Of a stretch of 64,000 nucleotides of DNA, positions 38,130 through 48,392 are shown one piece after another; position 1 is the first letter of the stretch, and every line of letters starts with the position of its first letter. Under the pieces are notes generated by a model that was not told the origin of the DNA, did no database searches, and saw nothing but the letters and a program-made list of their open reading frames with translations. The stretch lies in assembly GCA_024138015.1 (NCBI GenBank), contig JAMXBB010000009.1, positions 14,154,263 through 14,218,262 on the forward strand, written 5' to 3'. This stretch comes from Lumnitzera littorea. Lineage: Eukaryota; Streptophyta; Magnoliopsida; Myrtales; Combretaceae. The translations under genes and the position numbers were made by a program.

Positions 38130-38597
38130 TCACGTAGGAGACAAATGTTTTTGATCGGCAGAAAACGAGCTCCTTTTGATGAAATCCAAGCAATCAGCTA
38201 TTGCCTCCGAATAAAACGAGTTTGCCCTTGAAAATGACCTCAATCTACAATCCTGACCACAACCTATGTTGTCTTTTATTGTTCTTTGCACCAAACTCCT
38301 CCTGCTACTTGTACTATAACTCCTCTCCATGAATGAATCAACCCCATCATTATCATTTGGTCTTCTCCAACATACACCCCTCTTCACAAACTCCATAGCT
38401 TCTTCAAGCGAACATCTCCATTTACTCAAAACCCTAATCCACAAGTACATCACCTTGGAACGCAACTTTTGAACCGAAAATCTTCTAGGGTTTATCTTAA
38501 AACCCCTAGTTATGCTTCTTCTTCTTGTTCTTCTCCCATAACTAGTTTTCTTGTAAGCGCCGACTTTGTCGTAATTGTAGTTGTAGTTGCAGCTCAT
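38130..38597 (-). CDS. small basic plant-specific protein, 155 aa, single exon
   Basis: This is the only intact-looking host gene in the window. The protein is basic, with an Arg/Lys-rich N-terminus (GRRTRRRS at residues 21-28). A central block at residues 38-74 (RRFSVQKLRSKVMYLW then RVLSKWRCSLEEAMEFVKRG) and a C-terminal block at residues 124-144 (RANSFYSEAIADCLDFIKRS) look like the two conserved segments I associate with small uncharacterised plant proteins. I know no function. No signal peptide is evident; a weak hydrophobic helix lies at 49-57. The ATG at 38597 is the first in frame and follows a TATA box by 98 bp. No intron is needed. The conserved C-terminal block makes chance unlikely. 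It is flanked by transposons, with the Ty3/gypsy element beginning about 400 bp upstream of its start. Confidence 0.8.
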   Translation of the reverse strand: MSCNYNYNYDKVGAYKKTSYGRRTRRRSITRGFKINPRRFSVQKLRSKVMYLWIRVLSKWRCSLEEAMEFVKRGVCWRRPNDNDGVDSFMERSYSTSSRRSLVQRTIKDNIGCGQDCRLRSFSRANSFYSEAIADCLDFIKRSSFSADQKHLSPT

Positions 38598-38694
38598 GGT
38601 GTAATTACTGATGTCAATGTAATGTTTTGCCGCTTCGTCGGATTTTATGCTTTTTTTTTAGAATGAGAACAAATGGGATTGCATCCTTGGGGGG

Positions 38695-38702
38695 TTTATA
38701 TA
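38695..38702 (-). promoter_or_regulatory. TATA box of the 155-aa gene
   Basis: On the minus strand the sequence reads CTCTATATAAACCCC, a textbook plant TATA box. Transcription would start about 30 bp downstream (near 38665), leaving a leader of about 70 nt before the ATG at 38597. Confidence 0.8.
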
Positions 38703-39004
38703 GAGAAAAGGTGAACGAGGACTTCATGGAAGGTGATGTGTAATGATTTGTGGTGTAGAAAGAAGGAACTTGGAAATTGGTGACTTTGGACTGTGGCATG
38801 TTATATTCTATATTTTATGTTGCAGCTGTTTTGCTGTTCCAAAAACGTGTTTGTGACTAGGCTGTTGGTGATATATACACGTATGTTTATTTTTGTTTAT
38901 ATGTGTGTTATATGCATTAATCTATATAAATTTGATTTTTCTAGTCAATTATTATATTTAATTGGGTTTTTCCTATATTCATTCATCTTCTGATCTGCAG
39001 ACTT
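38703..39004. other. short intergenic region upstream of the 155-aa gene
   Basis: This about 300-bp segment between the TATA box and the retrotransposon would hold the proximal promoter. It is T-rich with an ACACGTATGT tract near 38878; no operator-like element is certain. Confidence 0.4.
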
Positions 39005-39009
39005 GTGAC
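39005..39009. repeat. target-site duplication GTGAC, left
   Basis: GTGAC here matches 48388-48392, directly outside the two LTRs. Confidence 0.85.
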
Positions 39010-39498
39010 TATTGTCTCTAGGTTCTTGTCGGTAGGTGATTAAGCTTTGTACGTATAAAGCCTACAAAACAATTCACAGTAAAAAAAAATCGAGAGATTA
39101 TCTAGCGTAACCACTCTGATGCTTAAGTTAGCAATAGGCTCTTGAGAGTAGGAAATAATGTAGAGAAATGTGCAAGCTTGGTGTGCAAAGTTTTTTAGAG
39201 ATTTATCGTTGAATAGTGATTTAGTATTTATAATCAAGTGAATCCGACAGTTGAAAGTCAATTAGTGAGAGAGATCTTTACCCGTAAATATAGGAAAGTA
39301 GAGTAGTTATACTTGACGTATCCCACTTATTCAGAATATGGCTGTTTCATCCTTATATATATTCTAGCCATTACAGGACTTACTGAGCTTAGTCCGTATA
39401 GACTTAGGGCTTAGGCTCATAGGGGTGAACCCTAGGCCACGAGACGGGTCGGATACGGTCAGGCTTGAGGGGCCCATACCCAAAGTGCCCTATCAATA
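39010..39498 (-). repeat. 3' LTR of the Ty3/gypsy element
   Basis: 489 bp, aligned throughout with 47897-48387. Shared blocks include GTTCTTGTCGGTAGGTGATT, GTGCAAGCTTGGTGTGCAAA and GTCGGATACGGTC. On the minus strand it starts TATTGATAGGGCACTTTGGG and ends GAGACAATA. Confidence 0.93.
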
Positions 39499-39511
39499 CT
39501 TGCCCCCCTGT
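39499..39511 (-). promoter_or_regulatory. polypurine tract
   Basis: On the minus strand ACAGGGGGGCAAG lies immediately before the 3' LTR. It is the expected primer site for plus-strand DNA synthesis and independently confirms the minus orientation. Confidence 0.75.
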
Positions 39512-40150
39512 AATCTCATTACCGAGGTGAAGGTAAGGAGAAAAGATATGTAAGCTGCTCAAGTGTGACCAATCCGACCCAAAGGAGTCTAACCTGGCAC
39601 AATGGGGCCGACGTGGTGGGTACATAGGTTCATACTGGAAGCTGGCCATAGTAGAGGTGTCCAAAGTAGAGGATACTTAATCCGAAAATGTCTGAGGCAA
39701 GAAAAGCAGGAATGGTCAGCAATTGTTCCAAAATGGAGTGCTAAAAACCTGAGCAAGACTTAGATTGGGGTATCAGAGCAGGACAGCCTTGCAACTCACT
39801 AGGCAAGCGCTTTAAGGCTTCAAACCGGTTTGTTTGAATAATTTTCGATAAGGATTGAGCAGATGCAACTGCATCATGTCTTTATCATGCCAACTAGGTG
39901 AAAGTCGGATGGGCCCTAAAGAGGCTTCTTATCAAAGGAACTTTTTCAAAATATGATTTTTGCCTGCTTGTACTCCATGCATTAAATACGACATGACAGG
40001 TGTCATGTTGTAACAAACTAGGGTGGAGTAACATGCCTTTTGCCTTTTAAAGGTAACCGTCTAATCAAAATACTTTCTACGTATTTGCTACACTACATTC
40101 TAAAGGATTCATGCTTATACGAATCCTTATAACAGTCTATACGACGTCTT
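39512..40150. other. 3' untranslated part of the retrotransposon
   Basis: No coding capacity recognised. A GGGTATCAGAGCAGG string at about 39769-39783 looks like a tRNA primer site but lies on the wrong strand and far from the 5' LTR. The segment may hold the upstream promoter of the antisense gene. Confidence 0.5.
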
Positions 40151-40162
40151 AGGCAGTTTGCT

Positions 40163-40170
40163 TATAAATA
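40163..40170 (+). promoter_or_regulatory. TATA box of the antisense gene
   Basis: TATAAATA lies 125 bp upstream of an ATG at 40296 (126 bp from the end of the box). The intervening leader is C/T-rich (CTTCCTTCTAAACC, TTTTTCTTCC), typical of plant 5' UTRs. Confidence 0.6.
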
Positions 40171-40295
40171 AGAGGATCTTAGAAAGAGATCACTTTTTTG
40201 CAATCTCTTTATTCTGCCATTATCAAACTCAAAACTTCCTTCTAAACCTTTCAAACTTTCTCAAAGTTTTTCTTCCTTTTTCGAGTACTATAGCC

Positions 40296-41843
40296 ATGTC
40301 AACCAATAAAAGTGAGACTAATTCCTCTTCATCGTTGCATCTCTTTAATTCAGAGTCTATTAGGAGTGATCTCTCTTAAGCATGAAAAGACGAGGTTTCG
40401 TCACTAGCACAACTCGACAGACCTACAAAGATGGCCATGGAGGCACTAAACAGGGCCAGAATCATCAATGCCATCCCTAGGGATGTATATGCGCATGTTC
40501 CCCTACTATCCCCCAAAGGATTTGTTCAATGCTCTTGAGACGAGCAAGGGTCCTAGTAGTCGTGTGAGTAAAAACAAGCAATTTGCCCCTAATTGGATCA
40601 TAAGCAACATTCTTGTGGAGGTAATCCCTGGGTAGCAGATTAGGTTACTAGGCAGGGATGAACGGATAGCCTTACTATCAGGGAGGTGTTTCACAATACT
40701 CAAGAAGTGCTTAAAGTTTGGGCAGCGCCTCTATCTAAGTCGCTTAAAGAAAGAGTTCTTCAACTACTACTGTTGCAGTCCGTCGTAGGTCCCTCCCAAT
40801 GGGTAAAGGGTACTCTACGAATACTTGGTGGTAAGGGCTACTCTCAAGCTCTTTTATCACTTTTACATGTGGAAAAGCGTCAAAGGGTGACCTTACCTCT
40901 AGGTGCACTTAGGGAAGCAACTATTCTGCGACCTTATAGATTCGATCAAAGGTTGACAGGATGAGTATGTAGTCGTTAAACTGCCTAAAGAGGCAAACTT
41001 CCAGACTCGATGGATCGGGATGGTCCATACTGGAGGTGAGAAGGAGTTTGGTCCTAGCGATGTTGAGGCAACCCAAGAGATCATGTCTTAGAGATCAATG
41101 CTGTGGAGACCGTGGAGAGGTATTTTAGGTACCTAATCTCCGAGCTCTTCCCCAGCATGAAGAAAGTTGTGGTAGAGAAATAAGCCGAAGGTATAGATAT
41201 TTTCGATACTCAATCAAGTTATACTAGTGTTGGGGTGCTTCCTTTGGCGCCTGTAGGATAGGAAGATTCCCTTGGCCATGCCAATCATGGCAGTGTTTTT
41301 GTGATTAGTATTTGTAGTTTCTTTTGGTTTGTTCTTATTTTTCTTTTCTAAATTTCAATTGGGTTTCTTGTAAGCAAAAATTTAGCCTCGAGGATGCCTC
41401 GTCCCTCTGTAGACGACTTGATGAGCCGATGCCAGGCATGAACTAAGGTAAACTTGCCAAAGGCTAAGGCGGTAAGGCTGAAGCTGAGGCCCGAAGAGAC
41501 CAGCAAGCTACCGTCAAGGTCTATTCCTCGAGCGATTCCCCTTTGCATCCGAGATAAGCCTGTAGATGTAAAGCCCTTGAGTGTAGCTCTGACCACTTTA
41601 ACCCCCGCACCCTCTACTAAACCCATTGTCGTGGGCGATGAAGGTGCCAAAACAAAGGGGCCCAATGTGCAGATGCTTTCCCCTCCGAGGGTAAGGGAGG
41701 AAGAGATTGAGTAAGGAGGCACCCTTCCTCAAGTTGCTGGCCAGAAGCGTAAGGCTCCCGAGACAGCTAGGGAGCCAAGTCCTGAAGTAAAGAAGCAAAG
41801 ACCCCCTGGCGAGGGTACCTTTAAGCAGGGGGAAGTAGAATAG
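40296..41843 (+). pseudogene. antisense additional gene (aORF) of the gypsy element, decayed
   Basis: Read opposite to gag-pol. The start MSTNKSETNSSSSLHLFNSE opens a frame that continues past stops to KMAMEALNRARIINAIPRDV. A one-base shift leads into FNALETSKGPSSRV, QFAPNWIISN, RCFTILKKCLKFGQRLYLSR and IGMVHTGGEKEFGPSD (to about 41090). After a T-rich, intron-like GT...AG stretch (about 41298-41384) a second frame runs MPRPSVDDLMSRCQA (41394), then KAKAVRLKLRPEE to 41714, and beyond one stop GQKRKAPETAREPSPEVKKQ to 41843. The basic C-terminus (KRK, KKQR) could be a nuclear localisation signal. Several stops fall where Trp is plausible. Additional antisense ORFs are known in plant gypsy elements; their function is unknown. 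Confidence 0.65.
41298..41384 (+). other. possible short intron in the antisense gene
   Basis: The stretch is strongly T-rich (TTTCTTTTGGTTTGTTCTTA), starts GTGTTTTTGTG and can end at an AG near 41373 or 41384. It separates two open segments with different frames. Inferred from composition only; donor and acceptor are not proven. Confidence 0.35.
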
Positions 41844-41922
41844 ATGAATATTTTTGAAACGTTCCCTCCTATTTTGTGTCTAAATATTTCTGCTTAAGAA
41901 TTCCTTTATGCAAGCTTAAGAA

Positions 41923-42260
41923 TTCCTTCACGCAAGTGAAGTTTACCCTTTGCCAAGGTTACCCGGAGGGTTAAGTCGGTAGCGTTCCGACTTGCCTAGT
42001 ATGGGGGAGTTCCTCTATGCATGGAGTGTTTCCCCTTGCCAAAGTTACCCTAGTGAAAGTCAAGTTGGTAGCATTCCAACCTGCCTGATGTGAGGGAGTT
42101 CCTCCGTACAAGGAGTATTTTCCCTTACCAAGGTTACCCTAAGGAGAGGTCAGGTCAATGGCATTTTGACTTAACCAATGTGGGGGAATTCCTCTATGCA
42201 AGGGATGTTTCCCTTTACCAAGGTTACCCTAGGGAGGTCAAGTCGGTAGCATTCTGAATT
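41923..42260. repeat. tandem repeat, about 89-bp unit, near four copies
   Basis: Copies start at about 41923, 42010, 42099 and 42189, each beginning TTCCT(C/T) and containing CCAAGGTTACCC and GGTAGCATTCCGAC-like text. Spacings are 87, 89 and 90 bp. Each unit holds a GTCGG...CCGAC inverted pair. The array lies between integrase and the antisense gene. Tandem arrays in the 3' region of Tat-type gypsy elements are known and can seed satellite DNA. Confidence 0.88.
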
Positions 42261-42339
42261 ACCCAATAAAGCATCCATGCACTTGTTTGAAGGCTTAGAT
42301 GGAAAATAAGAAAAAGGGAGCGAGAAAGATAGAAGTAGT

Positions 42340-43500
42340 CAATCGATTATCAAATAAGTTTTTATTTCAACATTCTGGAAAAATGTACATGACAAAATGC
42401 TAATTAAAATAAAGCCGAAGATGATCAGCATTCCATATGCATGGGATGAGCTCGCCATCCAATCTTTCCAACTTGTATGCTCCATTTCCCAATCTCTCCC
42501 TGACTTTAACCAATCTTCCCAATTAGGGGCCAACTTGCCCTACCCTTCGCGTGAACCTATGGCTTCTAATTTTCAACCCATTAGGTTGCCAACCTTGAAC
42601 TCCTTGTGTTTGACCTTCTGATCATAATACTAAGTGGCCCAATGTTGGTATGCAGTTACCCTAGCAACAACAAGGTCTCTGATTTCCTTAATGGTATCGA
42701 TGCTCACTTGTAGTAGTTAAAGGCAATGTCGAAACTTTGAGTCTAGATATTAAGGAGCTCAAGTTTGATGGAGAGGACTGCTTCCGACCCGAAAGTAAGG
42801 TAAAAGGAGGTCTTGCCCGTAGAAGTACAGTGGGTGGTCCTATAACCCCACAAGATATTGGGCAGTTCGTCGGCTTAGGTGCCTTGAGATCAGTCCACAT
42901 GCTTTTTCAGGCTATTCAAAATGACCCGATTGGTTGTCTCTACCTGTCCATTTAATTAGGAGTAGGCAACTGATATGAAGTGCAAGGTGATGTAGTGTAA
43001 GGTAATGTAGTGCAAGGTAATGTAGTGCTTGGCACAGAACTCTCTAAACTTAAGGTTATTGAACTATTGGTTGTTGTCCATAATGAAGGCATAGGGGAAC
43101 CCAAATCGGGAGAAAATGTTGTTTCTAACAAAAAATTCAACACTTCTCTCCGTAATTCTAGCCACTGCTTTAGCCTCCACCTACTTCGTGAAGTAATTAA
43201 TAGTGACAATTATGAACTGTCGCCCACCTGAAGCTTTCGGAAAGGTGCCGAGGATATTAATCCCTCCTTATGTAAATGGCCATGGGTTTGTTAAGGATTA
43301 GAGGGCGGTGTTAGGTGTGTGACTGATTGGGGCATGCTTCTAGCACTGCGGGCACTTCTAAGCTATGGCCTTTGTGCCTTGCCTCATGATAGGCCAATAA
43401 TACCCGAGCCATAGCACTCGTAAGTAGAGGGGTTGAGATTGAATGTGATTGCTGCACACTCTGGCATGCAACTCTTCCATTATGCGTAGCCCTTCCCCTT
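42340..43500 (-). pseudogene. Ty3/gypsy integrase
   Basis: The minus strand reads HHCC-like CPQC..HAP near 43330-43370. The core then reads GTFPKASGGRQFIIVTINYF, KAVARITERSVEFFVRNNIF and SRFGFPYAFIMDNNQ (about 43060-43260), equivalent to the gypsy integrase core with its Asp residues. Downstream come LWGYRTTHCTSTGKTSFYLT and FGSEAVLS (42770-42860), then the C-terminal EFKVGNL and GKLAPNWEDW (42500-42600). Integrase inserts the cDNA. Stops and replacements break it. Its position after RNase H defines the gypsy (not copia) order. Confidence 0.88.
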
Positions 43501-43599
43501 CTTGGAGGTATCAGAGTAGGGGCAGGTTGGCTCCCCTGCGATACAGGATGTCGTCGATTAACGTATAATTGGTGGCGTAATACTGGAGCTTCTTCGCCT

Positions 43600-45350
43600 C
43601 CCTCCTACCTTTCAACAGCGTAACCTACTCCAAATAACTTCGGATAAGATCTATCTAGCTCAGCTTTGGTGCTGCTGTAGTTAGTTCCAAAACTTTAGTC
43701 GAGCCTGGAGTTATGCTTTTTTCCAGTAAGTACTCTATGAAAATCTTGTTATCCTTTACCTCAGGCTTTCGTATGCTAGTGGAGGCAAACTTAGATAGCT
43801 AATCTACCGTGGAATTTTCTAGCCGAAGGATCTTCCTGATGTCCCATGAAGGGAACTCTACTATAAAGCTCTTCACTTTCTCGAGATACCTTACCGTAGT
43901 GTCATCTCTAGTTTCGTATTTGCATCGAACTTACTGGACGACTTGTATGGAGTCCGAGAAAATTCACAATTGCTTGGCATTTATCTCCTTGGCTAACTTG
44001 AGACCGGTGATAAGCACATCGTATTCAAACTCTTTGTTATTGGAATTGAATCCGAACTTGAGGGCGTAGCAGATAGTGACTCTATGCAGGCCGATTAGAA
44101 CAAGACCTGCACCTCTGCCCCCCGAAGTGGATGATCCATCAACGTAGAGAGTCCATACCAACTTGTCATCGCCTAGTGGTGTTTCCTCCTCTCATGTATA
44201 TTTTACTACAAAGTCAACCGACACCTATGCTTTGTAAGTCATTCATAGTTAATACTAAATTCCATATGCACTCAATTCCATTGTGTACTTTATCATTTGT
44301 CCAAACGTGACTGGTTTCTATAGCATGGTACATAATGGCTGATCCGTTGGTATGATCACCTGGTGCGACTTGAAGTAAGGCCTTAACCGTCAGGCTGTGA
44401 TGATGATAGTTAGGGCGAATTTTTCTGCTTAAGTGTACCTAACCTCAGGCCAATGCAGTATATGGCCGATGTAATACATTAGCTTGTGGTCTCTTCCCTC
44501 TACTTTGACCAATATAGAGGAAAGTGCTCAGTCACTTATGGTCAGGAACAAGAATAGGCCCTCCCCTTGAATAAGCTTAAAGAGGACCGGTAGATAAGCA
44601 AGGAAGTCCTAGAGCTGTTAAAAAGTGGCAGTACACTCAGGAGTCCATTCAAAACTCTTAGGATTTTTGAGAATTTTAAAGAACTCCGCACTTCTGTCTA
44701 CACTCTTTGAGATAAATCTGCTTAGGGAAGTTACCATGCTAATGACCTTTTTTATGTCTTGAATTAAGTTAGGAGGCTTCATTCCCCTAATAGTTGTGAT
44801 ATTCTCAGGGTTAGCCTCAATACCTCTCTATATGACTAGAAATCTAGAGAACTTATGCATTCAGTTGAAGGCTTCCTAGAGATCCTTGACCTAATCAACT
44901 GGCTTCTGGCTCTTGACGATCATGTCGACGACGTAAACCTCCATATTACACCCGATCTAGGGTTTAAAGAGCTTTCTCAACATTCACTGGTATGTGGACC
45001 CAGAGTTTTTTTAGTCTAAATGGCATCATGGTATAGCAATATGTGCCGTAATCGGTGACAAAGGAGGTATGGACTTTGTCCTTCGGATTCATTTTGATCT
45101 AGTTATGCCTCAAGAAGGCATCCATAAAGCTCAGCAAGGTGTGTCTTGATGTAGAATCGACAAGATAGTCAATCATAGGGAGGGGAAAACAATCTTTAAG
45201 GCAACCTTTGTTGAGGTTGATATAATCGACACTCATGCGCCACTTCCCGTTCTTCTTCTTAACCAGTACCACATTTACTAGCTACATCAAGTATTTTTCC
45301 TCCCTCACAAAGTTGGCTTTAAGCAACTTCTTCACTTCCTCCTCGATTGC
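43600..45350 (-). pseudogene. Ty3/gypsy reverse transcriptase and RNase H
   Basis: RT: NVVLVKKKNGKWRMSVDYIN then LNKGCLKDCFPLP (about 45190-45275), HTSFVTDYGTYCYTMMPFRL (about 45010-45070), and the active-site block MEVYVVDMIVKS at about 44915-44945. The usual YVDD is YVVD here (44924-44935), so a catalytic Asp is lost. It is followed by the tether/thumb text NPKSFEWTPECTATF and HKLMYYIGHILH. RNase H: VWTLYVDGSSTSGGRGAGLV at 44100-44161, then NKEFEYDVLITGLKLAKEI, with the first catalytic Asp and the Glu in place. Stops are frequent. Confidence 0.92.
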
Positions 45351-45905
45351 GGCTTGCCATTCTGGAGCCAAATGTCTCTTTTTCTATTTGACAGGCCACA
45401 TTGTATTATTAATGATAAGGCTATAGGTCACCAAGTCAAAGGAAATTTCGGCCATGTCCAATGTCGACTAAGCGAACCTATCCGAATATACCCGTAGGAA
45501 GGCAATGATTTTGTCCTTCACTTCAGTTGGAGTCTCAATCTTGACTTTTGTAGTTTGCTCAAGTGAGCTTCCGATCTGAACGTCTTCTATCTTTTCTCTA
45601 GGCTGACCCCTTTCAACCTACCTCTCCTGTAGGCCCGTTTCCAAGGCAAAGACACCATCTCCTTTGGCCACCCTGATATATAGCACTCGTAAGAGCTTTT
45701 AATCACATCTACATACTCCTACCCTAGTAAGGTTCAAGAATTTGACCTTTAAGTGAAAGAAAGATGTGATCACCCCAAATGTCTTTAGCCTTGGTCTTCT
45801 CAAGAGCACATTGTAAAGAGAGCGGCAATCGATCACAACAAATTCTACAGGTCATTAAGCCACGTAATCGTCATCTCCAACTTCCATATCCAACGTAATG
45901 ATACC

Positions 45906-47810
45906 CTAGGCTCGAACCGTACTTCCATTGAAGCCGATCAAGTTATGGTAGTACGGCTTTATTTTTACCAACAGCTTCTTCTTCATCCTCTCATATGTAT
46001 GGAGGAAGAGTATGTCGGTGAAACTACCAGTATCCATCATAATCTTTAGGATCTCAAATTTTAAGATCTTCACCCATATCACCAAGGTGTCTTGATGGGA
46101 TGTATTAACCCCTTTAAGGTCTTCATTGGAGAAGGAGATGGAAGTGTCTAACTTCTGTCTCTTCTCCCTCACAGCCAGTACCTTTGATAGGGCGTTAAAC
46201 AAGTTGCTAGTGCTTGGTTGACTCCCTAGGTATGGCTTCCCCATGATCACGTTAATGACACCATTAAGAGCGCAATTATTGCGGTGGTTATTATTCTGCT
46301 CTGCATGGGCATCCTTAGTCCGTTACCTCTGAGGTGCTCTATCTCCATCATCATCAGAACGGTCGTCGTTCCTCCAATAGGCTACATATTCATTGAAGAA
46401 GCCACGTTAAATGGCATATTCAAGGGCATTCTTCAACTAGAAGCACTTGTTGGTGATATGGCTATGGTCTTCGTGGAACTAACAGTATTTGTTAGAGTTC
46501 CAACGACTAGGGTTCCCTTGCATTTTCTATAGCTTCTAAAGCAAGTTCCAGTGCTTCACTTCAGAATAGACTTGAGTAATTAGCTTATTCAAGGGCATGT
46601 ATTAGGTATAAATAGGAGGGGAGAGCGAGTCATGCTTGGCTCGGTGCTTCTTCTTCCTAATGCTTTCCCCCTCTGGTATGCTTGGCATCCTACTGCCGAG
46701 ACGATCCTTTATGGACAATTTTTCCTTATCCTGCTTTCCGCTTAACCTTTCTCGATCAGCATCGCACATAGCATGAATGTTGTTTTCCTGGTCGATGTAC
46801 TTCTGGGCTTTGTTCCAAAAGTCGGTCAGGGTCTTCGGCTTGCTCTTCGTAAGCAATCAAAAAAAATCTCCCGAGGGTTAGATACTAAGCTAAGTCACAT
46901 AGACAACGACCCCCCTATCCAACTAAGGGATCTCAACAACGGCGTTGTTGAATTGGATTACATAATCTCGTGGGGACTCACCTTCACCCTACCTCATTAG
47001 GTACAAAGACAATATGTCCTTAGACAGAGGCTTGCTAACCTTAAAATGGAGGCTAAACCTCTACACTAGCTCATCAAAGGAACTGATGGAATTGTCAGGT
47101 AGGTGATCAAACCACGTTCGAATTGCCTTCCTCATAGTACCTAAGAAGGCCTAGCACATTATAGCATCCCTATGACCATGAAGGTTTGTATAGGTGTAAA
47201 AGTGAAGAAGATGGTCGTTAAGGTCGCCCATGTCATCATACTAGTCCAGGGATGGAAGTTTACCATTAGGGGGCAGCGCTTCGTCTTGGACACCCTTGGT
47301 GAAGAAGGTCTTATTGCTAGCAACCAGCTTGGCATCGCCAATAGCCTTGCTCCCCTACTTCTTGGTGAGCTACCTTACCATGGCACAAAGCTCTTTTAGC
47401 TCAACATCATCTGTTGGGTAAGCTTGTCATGCAGCCGATTGAGCCTACACCCCCTACAAGTTGGCTTCTTGTTCGTTGTTAGCCAAAGTTTGGTCGCGAG
47501 TGGCCATAGACCTAGCTAGATATTGATGCAATGGCAAGTCAAGTTATTGACCCTTGCCTTTCTGTTGCTGCTGCTAGATGTTGTTCCGCCCAATGCGAGC
47601 ATCTGAAGCTTCGGAAGGATGAATTTGCACGTTATGCCGCTCTACTTCATCTAGGCAAGCCCGAATCAACCTGTTCTACATCACATACTCTTTAGCCAAA
47701 TGTTCTATGCACTCTAGATGCTCCTCTAAAATAGCCTTTAGGAGGGGTTGATTACCCCTAGATTGGTTGTTTACCAATTGCTAATTTTCTTAGTCACCAT
47801 ATTGAGACAT
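45906..47810 (-). pseudogene. Ty3/gypsy gag and aspartic protease
   Basis: A single reading frame runs from the ATG at 47810 (MSQYGD) to 45906, interrupted only by stops, with no visible frameshift: the phases at 47810, 46856 and 46250 agree. Gag blocks are RTWFDHLPDNSISSFDELV, GEGESPRDYVIQFNNAVVEI and TLTDFWNKAQKYIDQENNIH; a basic patch (RKKKHRAKH) follows. The protease part reads ISFSNEDLKGVNTSHQDTLV and IMMDTGSFTDILFLHTYERM, with the catalytic D-T-G retained. Several stops sit where Gln would be expected (e.g. before QQQQKGKGQ), consistent with CAG or CAA becoming TAG or TAA. Confidence 0.92.
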
Positions 47811-47869
47811 AATGTCGAAAGGACTGCTTGTGGGTTATGTGTTTAATGTGTTTTGGCTTTTAGGTATAG

Positions 47870-47897
47870 GAATTCCGCTTTCCCACAAACAGTGCTG
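47870..47897 (-). promoter_or_regulatory. primer-binding region next to the 5' LTR
   Basis: On the minus strand the LTR end is followed by CAGCACTGTTTGTGGGAAAG. Plant Tat/Athila-type gypsy elements often show TGGCGCC followed by GTNTGTGGGAA here. The GTTTGTGGGA half is intact and the tRNA-complementary half appears mutated. Confidence 0.45.
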
Positions 47898-48387
47898 AAT
47901 GTCGTCTTTAAGTTCTTGTCGGTAGGTGATTAAGCTCTACACATATAGGGCTTACAAAATAATTTACAGTGAAGGGATGATGTGGGTTGTTTAGAATGAT
48001 TACTATGATACTTAAGTTAACAATGGGCTCTTAAGAGTAAGAAATAATGTAAAGAAGTGTGCAAGCTTGGTGTGCAAAGTTTTTTAGAACTTTATTATTG
48101 GGTAGTGACTTAGTATTTATAGTGAAGTGGAGCCAACAGTTGGAGATTAGTTAATTGAAGAGATCTTCTCCTATAATTGTAAGAAAGTGAAATCGTTATG
48201 CCCGACAAGTATCCTACTTATTTAGTGATTGTTTCATCTTTATCTTATACATTCTAGCCGTTGTAGAGCTTACTAGGATTAGTCTATATAGGCCTAGGGC
48301 CTAGGCTCATAGAGGTTTGCCTTGGGCCACGAGACGCGTCGGATACGGTCGAGCCTAAAAACCCATCCCCAAAGTGTCCTATCAATA
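47897..48387 (-). repeat. 5' LTR of the Ty3/gypsy element
   Basis: 491 bp, partner of 39010-39498. On the minus strand it starts TATTGATAGGACACTTTGGG and ends near GACGACATTC. GTGAC follows at 48388-48392 on the + strand. Confidence 0.92.
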
Positions 48388-48392
48388 GTGAC
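48388..48392. repeat. target-site duplication GTGAC, right
   Basis: Matches 39005-39009. Confidence 0.85.

Larger units (their letters stand above)
39010..48387 (-). mobile_element. full-length Ty3/gypsy LTR retrotransposon (9.4 kb) with an antisense gene
   Basis: Two LTRs (39010-39498 and 47897-48387) enclose gag, protease, RT, RNase H and integrase, read on the minus strand in gypsy order. The outer ends are TATTG and CAATA, with a 5-bp target duplication GTGAC on each side. A polypurine tract abuts the 3' LTR and the motif GTTTGTGGGA follows the 5' LTR. Between integrase and the 3' LTR lie an 89-bp tandem repeat and a plus-strand gene. The LTRs differ at many sites (by eye roughly a fifth of positions), so the insertion is old. 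Layout and the extra antisense unit suggest the Tat-like branch of plant gypsy elements; this assignment is inference. Confidence 0.93.

Noticed and set aside
39766..39783. GGGGTATCAGAGCAGG resembling an initiator-tRNA primer binding site
   Set aside because: The retrotransposon is read on the minus strand, as shown by the polypurine tract and gag-pol order, so a primer site here would be at the wrong end and on the wrong strand.
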